NCBI GenBank assembly: GCA_903858115.1
Contig: CAIOHR010000104.1
Location: 43,348-107,347, forward strand
Direction of reading: 5' to 3'
DNA: 64,000 bases
Source: an uncultured Pirellula sp.
GTDB lineage: Bacteria > Planctomycetota > Planctomycetia > Pirellulales > Pirellulaceae
Within the stretch, counting starts at the first letter, position 1, and every line of letters begins with the position of its first letter. Shown here in pieces: positions 45,294 to 54,296 of this stretch. Under the pieces are notes generated by a model that ran no database searches, had not been told where the DNA came from, and was given only the letters and a program-made list of their open reading frames with translations. The translations under genes were made by a program, and so were the position numbers.

Positions 45294-46043
45294 CTATGCG
45301 GCAGAAAGTTGCATCTGGCCTGTTCGGGCCGTTATTCCCTCGATGAACTCTTCGAAAATTCTGATGTCCAGCGCGCTCGCTGCTGGCGACTCGGGATGGA
45401 ATTGGCATCCAACCACGAACCAATCGTCGTCACGGCTCTCGATCCCCTCGATCACTCCATCTTGGCATCGCGCCGTTACTTTGAAAGAATCTGCTAACCG
45501 GTCGATCGCCATGTGATGCCGACTGGTAACGCGAATTTCACCTTCACCGTAAACACGACCAAGAATCGAATCGGATTCTACGACCAAGGAATGTCGATGG
45601 TTGGGATCATGCGGATCTTTGTGAGGGATCGCGTTAGGCATATCGATTGGCAAGTGATAGAAGAGGTTGCCACCTTCTACAATATTGATCAACTGCATGC
45701 CGACTCCGATCGCCATCAAGCTCATGCGGCGATTGGAGATCTCTTGAGCGAGTCGACGGTCGAACTCTTCTCGTCTGGCTTCCATGGGACGCACGGAGCT
45801 ATGCAACATGTAGCCATCATTGCGAGGGTCTAAATCTCCCCCGCCCACCAACACGAAACCATCGAGGGTATCGAGCAATGTGCTCAAATTCTCTGGATCG
45901 ATCATCGGTGGCAAAATGATCGGAATGCCACCAGCATTCGCAATGGAATCAAAGTAGCCTGCTGCAAGATAACAGTATGCGGGAGTGCCTTGGTTCGGGC
46001 CCCGATAATCACAATTCAAACCAATGAGCGGCCGTTTCATCAT
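45294..46043 (-). CDS. Class I amidotransferase-like protein (peptidase C26 / PuuD family) lacking the catalytic Cys
   Basis: 249 residues. The family layout is clear: RPLIGLNCDYRG start, ANAGGIPIILPP, FVLVGGGDLDPRNDGY, an acidic/basic helix EEFDRRLAQEISNR, IRVTSRHHMAIDRLAD and CQFHPESPAA. Gamma-glutamyl hydrolases of this group have the nucleophile in GICRGMQ; here that site reads AIGVGMQLIN, with Gly113 in place of Cys. The His and Glu of FHPE are kept. A hydrolase mechanism is therefore not expected, and the protein may bind rather than cleave its ligand. It lies between two long non-coding gaps and has no obvious operon partner. Confidence 0.88.
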   Translation of the reverse strand: MMKRPLIGLNCDYRGPNQGTPAYCYLAAGYFDSIANAGGIPIILPPMIDPENLSTLLDTLDGFVLVGGGDLDPRNDGYMLHSSVRPMEARREEFDRRLAQEISNRRMSLMAIGVGMQLINIVEGGNLFYHLPIDMPNAIPHKDPHDPNHRHSLVVESDSILGRVYGEGEIRVTSRHHMAIDRLADSFKVTARCQDGVIEGIESRDDDWFVVGCQFHPESPAASALDIRIFEEFIEGITARTGQMQLSAA

Positions 46044-46553
46044 TCTTTAGGATCCTCCTAGATATGAAAACAATCAGATGGGTCACACCACAACATGGAT
46101 CACGGCTACGAACGCCCAAAATGATCCTGTGCAAAGAGTTGTCACTTGAGGAAAGGACCCGAGAATCCATCTCAGGTATCAAGTCCAGGTCCGAGGGGAA
46201 AACTGTGGCTAGTCTTCCTGGGCCTCTTTGCGTACTTTGGGAAACGATTCCTTGCAAGTCGAGGGAAGAGTCGAGGAAAAGTGTGGTACTCACAACGAGA
46301 GGTAAAAACGCTATCATTCAAAGACGTTACGTGTACGTAATCATTCCCAACGATCAGGCGTTTTCACCGGCGGTTGAAGTTCGAGAAGGTTAGTTTCCGA
46401 AAATGGGTTTTGCAAACCCCACACTAGATTTAGTCGTTATTCCTTTTGCTAGCACGAGATTGTGCGATAGCATTCTGCAAAGCGATTTGACTTGCTATTC
46501 CATGCGTAATCATGAGAAATCCGATGCGCAACCAGGAAAAGACTATGGCCTGA
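46044..46553. other. Long intergenic region, nothing recognised
   Basis: 510 bases between the yidC stop and the amidotransferase-like start, both on the minus strand. Open frames here are short and not protein-like. No tRNA-like cloverleaf or strong terminator was seen. A small RNA or a decayed gene cannot be excluded. Confidence 0.4.
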
Positions 46554-49130
46554 TTACTTTGGCTTTGGGCGTTTCCCTTTACGCTCGGGCGGTTTCTGCG
46601 ATGAGCTTCCTTTGGGTTTGCTGGAGGACGAACCGGTTGATCCGTTCGTGGATTCTTTCTTTCCAAACCAGCCAGGAAACAGTTCTGCCAATGTCTCTGG
46701 CGGTTTGGTCATTTTTTCTTTTGGCTTATCACTATTGGTGGTCGCACTTCGCTGCTGCGCTACTGCACCGGTCCCAAGCTTATTGACTGTCTGAATGATC
46801 TCGTGAGCCGTGTTCTCCGGAAGATCGATCGATGTCCCCTTGGGCGTGTACCGCTTGATCAAGAACCGTTCCACCAACGACCAAGTGGAAGAGGTTATGA
46901 AGTAGATACAGAGACCTGCAGGAACACGGAAGAACAATACCCCCATCGCTACTGTCATGAACATCATCATCTTTTGTGCGATAGCCGTTTGCTCATCCGT
47001 CGCTTTCGGCATCAACACTTTTTGTTGGATGATGAACAATGTGATCGTAATAATTGGCAAGATATTGAAGTAGGGTCCGAAGTAGCCCGTTCCTCGACCT
47101 GCAATAAAGTCAGGCATCCAACTATGCCATTCGACCAGCATGTCTGGCCCCGCCAGATTAGAACACCAATCCCAGCCAGGTATCAACGCTTGTTGGCGAA
47201 GGCCGACGTCGACAGAAACACAACGATACAAACCGATCACAATCGGCAGTTGAATCAGCGCAGGTAAACAGCCTGCAAATTGATTGACACCCGCTTTCTT
47301 CATGAGCAATTGCTGAGCGGCCATCATCTTGCGAGGATCTTCTTTAAAGGCCTCTCGCAGCTTTGCGGTGTGGGGCTGAACGGATTGCATCTTCTGAGCG
47401 TTCAACGCCATTTTGCGGCTAACTGGGAACATACATGACCGCACCAGCACGGTAAGTAACATGATGGCGATTCCAAAATTGCCGACGAGAGAATGGAATC
47501 CGTGAAGGATCCAACCCAATCGTTTTGCAAAGAAACCGAAGATATGCCAACCGTATTCGATCGCTTCATCAAGCTTATAAGCAGCCAATAATTGCGGGTC
47601 TTTCGGACCAGCAAACACGGTGTATCCGAACTTCTTTTCTGAGCTTGCACTCAATGTCCATTCGTCCGAATCAATCCAGTATCCAATGTTGGCCGCTTGT
47701 TGTTTGTAGCTTGGTAATTTGGATGCGTCGCGATAAACGGAGTTCAATACCCGAGCCTTGCCACGATGAAGCAGTTTCATCGAGTCGGGTATATCCACGG
47801 ATGGCAACAGCGCGGCCGTGAACGCTTGAGTATCGAGTCCGATGTAGTTCAGTGTTCGTTTCGCGTCTGTGTTCGCAGGACCAAAGAGTTCCAGTTCTGG
47901 ATTGGCCGTTTCCGTGATTCCATGGGAAACGACAGAACGAGTCGTTGTCAGAGTATGGGAATCCGCTCCATCTCCGACAATGATGTCTCGAGCACCCGCC
48001 GCACTAAAAAAGTAAGGAGAGATTTTTGTCGGATACCACCAGCCCTCAAGCGAAATCCCATTCAAACCTTCTTGTCGAACGGAAATCTTGTGGTCCCGTC
48101 CATCCTTGTTGCGGATGGTGGTTGTTAAATCGATATGGTATTGCCATTTGTCTTTGCTATCCGGCTTTGCTTCAGCATTGATGCGATGCAGCCGATACTG
48201 CTTCACCAACTCGATATCCGCATCCACCCCGATCAACTTCAAATTCGATTGAATCGGCATCGTGAACTCGATTCCCATGCCATTATCAACGTCGATCGTC
48301 TTTACATCCCAATTGCCGGTCAGAGTTGATTCCAGGCCCAATATCGCGGCCTCGCCATCGTCAATCTCTTTTCCGTTGATGCTAGCAATGGTTGTCAAGC
48401 AAGATGCAACGGGATCGTTTCCTTGTACCTGTTCAAATCGAAAATCGTCTTCCGCGCGCACCACATCCAAAGGTTTTTCGCCGAGCACAATGTCGAATGC
48501 GAGCTTTTGACCGTTACGCTCGACCGTCAACTGTACTGATTTGCCGACTCTCCAAGAGTCAACCCATTGCTCCCAACGGTACTTCGACGGTTCCCCCTCA
48601 AGATCATCCCAGCCAACGATTTGGTCACCCGGCTGCAATCCGACTAGTGTTTTGTCTTGCGAACACTTGGCCGAAGCGGCAGGACTACCAGCAGGTACCG
48701 AACGAATCGTAAATGCATCCTGTTGCGTGTCGAGAGCGAGATAACCTGCGTAGCCTCGACGTTCTTTTTCTTGCAACCATCGATACTTGAGTTTTCCTGA
48801 TTTTTCGCGCTCAATGATCTCAATTCGGTTGATGCCGGCCCCGCGATTGTCGAGGCAAACCAGCAGGGAATAAGCATCCTCCGGGTTCATGGTTCCCAAA
48901 AAATGAAACGAACGCGCCGGTTCGGCCCGGGGAACGAACTCGGCCGCTTGCTCGGCTTTGGCTCGAATGTCCCGAAGCTGCTCTTCGCGTTTCCCTTTTG
49001 CTTTTCTCGCGACTTCCGCTTGCTCGTCAGTCCGGCGTTTCGCATCCAGTTGCTGACGCTGCATACTGTTGAACAGCAAAAAGATCGATAGCCCAAGAAG
49101 GAGATAGGCAAAAAATCGTTTGTTGTCCAC
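46554..49130 (-). CDS. yidC: Membrane protein insertase YidC with PDZ-like insert
   Basis: 858 residues, far longer than the ~550 of Escherichia YidC. A first helix (RFFAYLLLGLSIFLLF) is followed by a coiled, charged stretch, and the periplasmic P1 region carries a PDZ-like module (FTIRSVPAGSPAASA to LQPGDQIVGWDDLEGE, ~130-215). The beta-sandwich part of P1 follows. The conserved insertase core has NFGIAIMLLTVLVRSCMFPV, AGCLPALIQLPIVIGLYRCV and VPAGLCIYFITSSTWSLVER, and a basic Ser/Lys-rich tail ends in RKGKRPKPK. YidC inserts and folds inner-membrane proteins with or without Sec. No rnpA/rpmH neighbours are present on this side. Confidence 0.95.
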   Translation of the reverse strand: MDNKRFFAYLLLGLSIFLLFNSMQRQQLDAKRRTDEQAEVARKAKGKREEQLRDIRAKAEQAAEFVPRAEPARSFHFLGTMNPEDAYSLLVCLDNRGAGINRIEIIEREKSGKLKYRWLQEKERRGYAGYLALDTQQDAFTIRSVPAGSPAASAKCSQDKTLVGLQPGDQIVGWDDLEGEPSKYRWEQWVDSWRVGKSVQLTVERNGQKLAFDIVLGEKPLDVVRAEDDFRFEQVQGNDPVASCLTTIASINGKEIDDGEAAILGLESTLTGNWDVKTIDVDNGMGIEFTMPIQSNLKLIGVDADIELVKQYRLHRINAEAKPDSKDKWQYHIDLTTTIRNKDGRDHKISVRQEGLNGISLEGWWYPTKISPYFFSAAGARDIIVGDGADSHTLTTTRSVVSHGITETANPELELFGPANTDAKRTLNYIGLDTQAFTAALLPSVDIPDSMKLLHRGKARVLNSVYRDASKLPSYKQQAANIGYWIDSDEWTLSASSEKKFGYTVFAGPKDPQLLAAYKLDEAIEYGWHIFGFFAKRLGWILHGFHSLVGNFGIAIMLLTVLVRSCMFPVSRKMALNAQKMQSVQPHTAKLREAFKEDPRKMMAAQQLLMKKAGVNQFAGCLPALIQLPIVIGLYRCVSVDVGLRQQALIPGWDWCSNLAGPDMLVEWHSWMPDFIAGRGTGYFGPYFNILPIITITLFIIQQKVLMPKATDEQTAIAQKMMMFMTVAMGVLFFRVPAGLCIYFITSSTWSLVERFLIKRYTPKGTSIDLPENTAHEIIQTVNKLGTGAVAQQRSATTNSDKPKEKMTKPPETLAELFPGWFGKKESTNGSTGSSSSKPKGSSSQKPPERKGKRPKPK

Positions 49131-49415
49131 TTTAGGCTTCTCGAATTGGCTCGCACAATAAGATGAGGAACGCGTTCCTCAGAAAAAGTTTAACCTTAGA
49201 ATTTTCAACAACTTACGGCTTATTGACTAGACCAAATGGGCCCCGGGAAAAGCCGAGAATGTTCACAATTCTTTCGCCCAGGACATCTTTCTTGCAGATT
49301 GGCCTAGGATTGGTCTTGACCTTTTCTGTAGTATCGCGCGGCTATCGATTGAAAATGTGACCATTTCACGTTAGCGGATAAATGGACATGATCAAATGAT
49401 CAAGGATGTCGGGCG

Positions 49416-50360
49416 ATGGTTTTTGCAAGCAGCCGAAAGAAAAATTCTAAGTTCTACTGGCTAGAACTCGGCTTCATTCTTCTTGGAATCATCGGCTGGA
49501 ATCCAAGCATCATTACAAGTGTTTTGGAGAGCAAGGGAACGGCCATCATCCAGCAGCAGTTTCCGACTCTATACAACCACCAGGCGAACAATCACCAAGG
49601 GAGTATCCATCAAGGGAGTATCCGAGGGTACGAAGGGCAACCGATTGTCCAAAACCCTTACGATCGATCCCATGACCAACCAGGGAGCAATTCACAACTC
49701 TATACCAATCTCCAAAACACAGCAGACCCATCGTTCTATGCCAATCCACAACAATTGTTCAGTCCACAGTACCTCGCGAATCAGCAAAATCAAGCTCAAC
49801 AGCCGTACAACTATGGGGCTCAAAACAGTAGCGGATCGCAATGGGGTTATCCGATAAACACCGGTCTCCAAAACTCGCAACCCACTTCGAATGGAACCTG
49901 GAACAATGGATATCCTGCGAGCACGACCGCCCCAGCGACCACCGTGCCGCCCGCAACATTGAACTCGCCATATAACTCACAATCGACGTTCTCCAATTGG
50001 CCAAGTACTTCCCCCTCCGCCTATTCACAACAAAATAGTGGATACTCGAGCGGGTTTCCCACTACCGCCAATCTGCAGACGAACGCAATCAATCCGCAAT
50101 TTCCAACGGTCAGCCAGTACGGCGCATATGGCCAGTACGGGGCATATGGCCAGTACGGGACCGGGAATCCTTCGCAATTCCAAAACGCAGCTTATCCGCC
50201 TAGCGCCGCGAATTTCAACCCTGCAAGTACGAACTTCAATGGATTCGTACCGGCAGGTAGCACGGCAAATTCACTAGGTGCACAGCCTAACCGATACGGC
50301 TATTCCAACGGCTATCAACCTCTTAATCCAGCAACGAACGCAACGAGTGGTAGATACTAA
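49416..50360 (+). CDS. Secreted or anchored Gln/Asn/Tyr/Ser-rich low-complexity protein
   Basis: 314 residues. One hydrophobic helix near the N-terminus (FYWLELGFILLGIIGW) is followed by a fully low-complexity sequence rich in Q, N, S, Y, G, P and T, without charged domains. Short tandem repeats are HQGSIHQGS and QYGAYGQYGAYGQYG, the latter from an 18-bp DNA repeat around 50115-50160. Composition resembles that of prion-like or adhesive matrix proteins. The stop codon is only 5 bases before a 24-bp tandem repeat array. The next plus-strand gene encodes another protein of similar style. Unknown function. Confidence 0.72.
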   Translation: MVFASSRKKNSKFYWLELGFILLGIIGWNPSIITSVLESKGTAIIQQQFPTLYNHQANNHQGSIHQGSIRGYEGQPIVQNPYDRSHDQPGSNSQLYTNLQNTADPSFYANPQQLFSPQYLANQQNQAQQPYNYGAQNSSGSQWGYPINTGLQNSQPTSNGTWNNGYPASTTAPATTVPPATLNSPYNSQSTFSNWPSTSPSAYSQQNSGYSSGFPTTANLQTNAINPQFPTVSQYGAYGQYGAYGQYGTGNPSQFQNAAYPPSAANFNPASTNFNGFVPAGSTANSLGAQPNRYGYSNGYQPLNPATNATSGRY

Positions 50361-50364
50361 TTGA

Positions 50365-50495
50365 ACTGACAGGCTGGAAGCCTATCCCACTGACAGGCTG
50401 GAAGCCTATCCCACTGACAGGCTGGAAGCCTATCCCACTGACAGGCTGGAAGCCTATCCCACTGACAGGCTGGAAGCCTATCCCACTGACAGGCT
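50365..50495. repeat. Tandem array of a 24-bp palindromic unit (5.5 copies)
   Basis: Five perfect head-to-tail copies of ACTGACAGGCTGGAAGCCTA plus TCCC (50365-50484) and a partial sixth (ACTGACAGGCT, 50485-50495). Each unit contains the palindrome AGGCT-GGA-AGCCT. There are no unique spacers, so it is not a CRISPR array. The array starts 5 bases after the stop codon of the plus-strand gene and contains the stop codon of the minus-strand Trm112-like gene. Confidence 0.95.
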
Positions 50496-50741
50496 CGCAA
50501 GGGGAATTGCGTTGTCTGCCAATAAGTCGATTGTTTCGCCATAAAGGGGATAGAACCAAGTCACACTTTCGTTCACTAGACCTTGCGTCCATGCCTCAGA
50601 AATTGTAACACCCAACCTGGACCGCAAACCTCCCGTTTTGACGGCGATCTGCAGTTTTGAAATGAGCTCGTCAGAAGCCAAGGAGAGTGGTTCTTCTGTG
50701 ATCGGACAACGGAGTATGGCAAGGAGCCAGCTAGGAATCAT
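50478..50741 (-). CDS. Trm112-like protein (UPF0434 type)
   Basis: 87 residues: LLAILRCPITEEPLSLASDE, then SKLQIAVKTGGLRSRLG and a C-terminal YPLYGETIDLLADNAIPL. This order, with a long middle insert, matches a Trm112-family group I recall from planctomycetes and proteobacteria; only one of the zinc cysteines is kept. Trm112 proteins act as partners that stabilise methyltransferases. The last few codons (LSVG) and the TAG stop lie within the 24-bp tandem repeat, so the 3' end seems to have been replaced by repeat sequence. The start codon overlaps by two bases with the start codon of the divergent gene at 50740. Confidence 0.8.
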   Translation of the reverse strand: MIPSWLLAILRCPITEEPLSLASDELISKLQIAVKTGGLRSRLGVTISEAWTQGLVNESVTWFYPLYGETIDLLADNAIPLASLSVG

Positions 50742-51987
50742 GGCAGGTTTTCAAAAGGTAACGTACTCAATTTGTTCCATTCTATCGATCTTCCTCTTTG
50801 CTGTTGATTCGGAAATCGCATTCGCTCAAGATCCGGCGCAATCCTTTGCCGGAAATGCGATTCCGTCGGCTACCAATGCAAACCCCAATGATGCCATGGT
50901 GAATCAACAACCGGTATCCACCTTCTATGATCCCACAACAGGTCAGCAGTACGGGCGTTACATCATTTATGAAACAGTGCCCGTCGCAACCTACCAACAG
51001 CAAGAAGTGATCGAGAAGCAATGGGTTCCGGAATGGGTGACCGAAAACAAACTCACGACACAGACAAATTACACACCGATCGTCACTTACCAATTGCAGC
51101 TCCAAAACTCGTGGAACCTCAATCCATTCGCCACGTCTCAACCGCAATGGCGATACGTACCAGTTGTCCAGTACCAAGCGAACAACATACAAGTCAGTCA
51201 GCCGATTACCTACCAAAAGTACGTTGAAAAAGAATTTCGTAAGATTATCCCGGTTCTCAAAACAGAACAACAATCACGCCCCAAGTATGCAGACCGACCA
51301 ATCAATCCAAACGGAACGATGGTCGCATCCAATCCGAACTTCCCCAGCCGTCCCCTGAACACAAACCCCACTCAACCCTTCGTGCAGCCCGCCCCACCTG
51401 CATACTATGCAAACACCAGCGCAGCGAACGGAATGTCAGCCGCCAACTTAGCTTCGGTGCCGGCTTATAGTCCAAACGGATTCAAACCCACAAATTACAT
51501 GCAACCGACCACCGGCTCCAGTAGCAGTGGCTGGGTTGCGCAAAATAGTGTTCCGAATTACACACCGCCTTCAACTCAGTTCGTGAATAGTCCTTATCCG
51601 AATGCGGGAGTGGCAAACTATAGCTACCCGAATCCCTACACAAACTCGGTCGCCGCTCGACCTGCGTTTCAATTGCCTAGTTTCTTTTCGCAAACTGGAG
51701 CTCTTTTTCCGGGTGGAGCGGGAATGGCCAACGGCTCGGTCAATCTTAGTGGGACGAATACCTACGTAGCATCGAACTCCATGGCGAGCGCAGACGCATG
51801 GGCAGGAAGCACCAACTGGATAACCAATCCACCTTTGTATTCCGGCAACAACGGGAGCGGTATCACCTTCCGCCCAACGACCCCTACCACAAACTACACA
51901 ACTCCACCGAACTATTGGAACATGACACCCGTCAACGACTATCGCGATCCATCCCAGACCGGAATACCCGCGTCGGTTTTGCGGTAA
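50740..51987 (+). CDS. Secreted low-complexity protein with YxPVV-type repeats
   Basis: 415 residues from ATG at 50740, chosen because it opens a clear signal peptide (SICSILSIFLFAVDSEIAFA). A more ordered part follows (residues ~35-180) with YDPTTGQQYGRYIIYETVPV, KQWVPEWVTENKL, TNYTPIVTYQLQLQNSWNL, WRYVPVVQYQANN and KEFRKIIPVLKTEQ. The rest is rich in N, P, S, Y and T. Similar YxPV phrases occur in the 611-residue protein at 16169. These point to a planctomycete family of secreted, probably surface-associated proteins without known activity. It diverges from the Trm112-like gene with overlapping start codons, so its promoter must lie inside that gene. Confidence 0.82.
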   Translation: MAGFQKVTYSICSILSIFLFAVDSEIAFAQDPAQSFAGNAIPSATNANPNDAMVNQQPVSTFYDPTTGQQYGRYIIYETVPVATYQQQEVIEKQWVPEWVTENKLTTQTNYTPIVTYQLQLQNSWNLNPFATSQPQWRYVPVVQYQANNIQVSQPITYQKYVEKEFRKIIPVLKTEQQSRPKYADRPINPNGTMVASNPNFPSRPLNTNPTQPFVQPAPPAYYANTSAANGMSAANLASVPAYSPNGFKPTNYMQPTTGSSSSGWVAQNSVPNYTPPSTQFVNSPYPNAGVANYSYPNPYTNSVAARPAFQLPSFFSQTGALFPGGAGMANGSVNLSGTNTYVASNSMASADAWAGSTNWITNPPLYSGNNGSGITFRPTTPTTNYTTPPNYWNMTPVNDYRDPSQTGIPASVLR

Positions 51988-52214
51988 GCTCCTTCGACGT
52001 TGCTACCGCATCTTCCAAACTTCAGGATCCGCAAATCTCCAAGGTCTCAATCTTAATGCGTTTTTGACATAGTTTCGGTAGTGCAGTCGCAAAACCTACC
52101 CTGTGGTAAGAAACCAATTTATGTTTGTTAGCGTATATCTTTCAGGTGGGGCGCTAAACTACAATCTAAATTGCATAAGTTTTACTCTCGTAACCAAAGA
52201 ATTCGGACGAGCCG

Positions 52215-53510
52215 TTGAGTACTCAAAACACCCCACAACTCTCCCACAGGGACAAAGATCTGAAGAGTGAGATTGCTGCAGGCTCGCTAGCAGACAGAGT
52301 CCGGTCACTGAAGATTGCAAAGGAGGATCGGCTCGATAACCAAAAATCTGGAAGCCGATTTCCATGGATTCTTTCGCTGATACTGGGAGTTGCCTTGTTA
52401 TGGTTGCTTTATCGCGACGACAAAATCATGGCATCGCTCGGTTTTTCACGACCTGTTGTCGATGCAAAGGGCAAACCTGGGAGTCAAGTCAAATCTTCCA
52501 GTGGTGCTGTTGCGAGTACCCCTGATCGTGCTTCATCGAAAACAACTCAGGCTGCATCAACGCCATCGCAATCGCCGAGCAATGCTACCAAATCAAGTTC
52601 TTCGAATCCTATCGCGCTCGAATCGCGAGGCTATGTCATCGCCAAACATCAAGTATTGGTTAGCCCTCAGGTCAGTGGTCGAATCATCAGTCTCAATATC
52701 GAAGAGGGACGTCGAGTGACTAAAGGAGAGATACTTGCGGAGGTGGAGCGGACGGAGTACCAAGCGGATGTGGAGCAGATGCGAGGCGTATTGAGACGCA
52801 ACAAAGCAGAGCTCAGTGAATTGGAGGCGGGAGCGAGGCCCCAAGAGATTGCCGGTGCAACGGCGGATTTGCAAGAGCAGGAGGAGATCTTGTCGCAATT
52901 GGAATCTCAATTCAAGAGGACCAAAGAAATTCTGAAGTCAAACTCGGTTTCCATTACGGAGTTCGAACAAACACAAAGTAGTTATTTGAGCACTCGCAAG
53001 CGTATAGAAAAACTTCGACAAGCTTTGGATATGATGAAAGAAGGTCCCCGAAAAGAACGAATCGAAATGGCACGTGCTGCTGTCGTGCAAGCGGAGGCAA
53101 ATCTGGCGAAGTCACTTTGGCGGTTGGAGAACTGTACGCTTCGTGCACCAATCTCAGGTACGATTTTGAAGAAGAATGCTGAAGAGGGAAACCTCGTGAA
53201 TCCCGTAGCCTTTAGCGGCTCGACCAGCGTATGCGATATTGCCGATCTGTCGGATTTAGAAATTGATCTCAACATCCAAGAACGAGATGTCTCTCGGGTC
53301 TTTGTAGATCAAGAATGCGAAATTCGCTCCGAAGCATTTCCTAAACGGGTATACAAAGGAAAGGTATCGCGACTGATGCCAATTGCGGATCGAGCCAAAG
53401 GGGCGGTTCCGGTACGTGTTGCGGTTCGTGTCCCCGAGGATGAACAAGGTGTCTATCTAAAACCGGAAATGAGCGCTATCGTCGTTTTCTTTAGCGCCCC
53501 GCAACCGTAG
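52215..53510 (+). CDS. HlyD-family membrane fusion protein (exporter adaptor)
   Basis: 431 residues from TTG at 52215, the only sensible start ahead of the membrane helix (FPWILSLILGVALLWLL, ~48-66). A Ser/Thr-rich linker is followed by the biotinyl-lipoyl half-motif VLVSPQVSGRIISLNIEEG and an alpha-hairpin coiled coil (~170-285, VERTEYQADVEQMRGVLRRN to EMARAAVVQAEANLAKSLWR). The second half-motif TLRAPISGTILKKNAEEG comes next, then the beta-barrel domain with VYLKPEMSAIVVF. It links the inner-membrane transporter to an outer-membrane channel. The ATPase and two FtsX-type permeases follow in order, forming a DevBCA/MacAB-like export operon. The cargo is unknown and no TolC is nearby. Confidence 0.93.
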   Translation: MSTQNTPQLSHRDKDLKSEIAAGSLADRVRSLKIAKEDRLDNQKSGSRFPWILSLILGVALLWLLYRDDKIMASLGFSRPVVDAKGKPGSQVKSSSGAVASTPDRASSKTTQAASTPSQSPSNATKSSSSNPIALESRGYVIAKHQVLVSPQVSGRIISLNIEEGRRVTKGEILAEVERTEYQADVEQMRGVLRRNKAELSELEAGARPQEIAGATADLQEQEEILSQLESQFKRTKEILKSNSVSITEFEQTQSSYLSTRKRIEKLRQALDMMKEGPRKERIEMARAAVVQAEANLAKSLWRLENCTLRAPISGTILKKNAEEGNLVNPVAFSGSTSVCDIADLSDLEIDLNIQERDVSRVFVDQECEIRSEAFPKRVYKGKVSRLMPIADRAKGAVPVRVAVRVPEDEQGVYLKPEMSAIVVFFSAPQP

Positions 53511-53575
53511 TCGATTCCGTACGCTACACTCACGGACTCGATACAAAGAATCCTTTACTACCCAGGTGCCATCGC

Positions 53576-54286
53576 GTGACCGATCCATCCATCGTTCGAG
53601 TCGTGAACGTCTCGCGTTACTTCAAGCGAGGTACGGAGCGTGTCAACGTTTTAAATAGTTTGGACCTCGTTGTTCCCGAAGGCCAGTTTCTGGCACTGAT
53701 GGGGCCAAGCGGTTCAGGCAAAACAACTTTGCTCAATCTGATCGCTGGGCTCGACACACCCAGCGAGGGAGAAATATGGGTTGGAGATCGATGCGTCTCC
53801 AAAATGACTGAAGCTCAACTGGCTCGTTGGCGAAATGCTCATGTCGGATTTGTTTTTCAATTCTATCACCTGTTGCCAGTTCTCTCGGCATATGAAAACG
53901 TGGAGCTTCCTCTCTTGCTATTGCCTTTGACCGCAAGGAAACGACGAGAACAAGTCATGACGGCCTTAGAGCTCGTGGGGCTCAAAGATCGAAACTCGCA
54001 TTTGCCTAGTCAGCTTTCCGGTGGACAACAGCAACGCGTTGGCATCGCGCGTGCGATCGTGACCGATCCGACTTTGATCGTAGCCGACGAACCGACAGGG
54101 GATTTGGACGCCAAGTCCGCGCATGAAATTCTTGATTTGCTAAATGTTCTTCAACGCGCTCTCAACAAAACGATCTTGATGGTAACGCATGATCTACGGG
54201 CCGCTCGACGTGCCGATCGAATCCAGCATTTAGACAAAGGTCGCTTAGTGGATCAACCAGACGAAGAACTCTACGAAGCGGGTTAG
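53576..54286 (+). CDS. ABC transporter ATP-binding protein (LolD/MacB type)
   Basis: 236 residues from GTG at 53576. Complete nucleotide-binding domain: Walker [17 protein letters not shown] (~44-58), Q-loop [20 protein letters not shown], signature [16 protein letters not shown], Walker [16 protein letters not shown] and H-loop [15 protein letters not shown]. The [19 protein letters not shown] segment is typical of LolD/MacB ATPases that power FtsX-type mechanotransmission permeases. It sits 65 bases after the HlyD gene and 10 before the first permease. Likely drives export of a lipoprotein, peptide or small molecule together with its neighbours. Confidence 0.96.
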   Translation: MTDPSIVRVVNVSRYFKRGTERVNVLNSLDLVVPEGQFLALMGPSGSGKTTLLNLIAGLDTPSEGEIWVGDRCVSKMTEAQLARWRNAHVGFVFQFYHLLPVLSAYENVELPLLLLPLTARKRREQVMTALELVGLKDRNSHLPSQLSGGQQQRVGIARAIVTDPTLIVADEPTGDLDAKSAHEILDLLNVLQRALNKTILMVTHDLRAARRADRIQHLDKGRLVDQPDEELYEAG

Positions 54287-54296
54287 GAGACCATTC

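Noticed and set aside
50365..50495. Possible CRISPR array
   Set aside because: Units are strictly head-to-tail with no unique spacers, only 24 bp, and there are no cas genes in the window.
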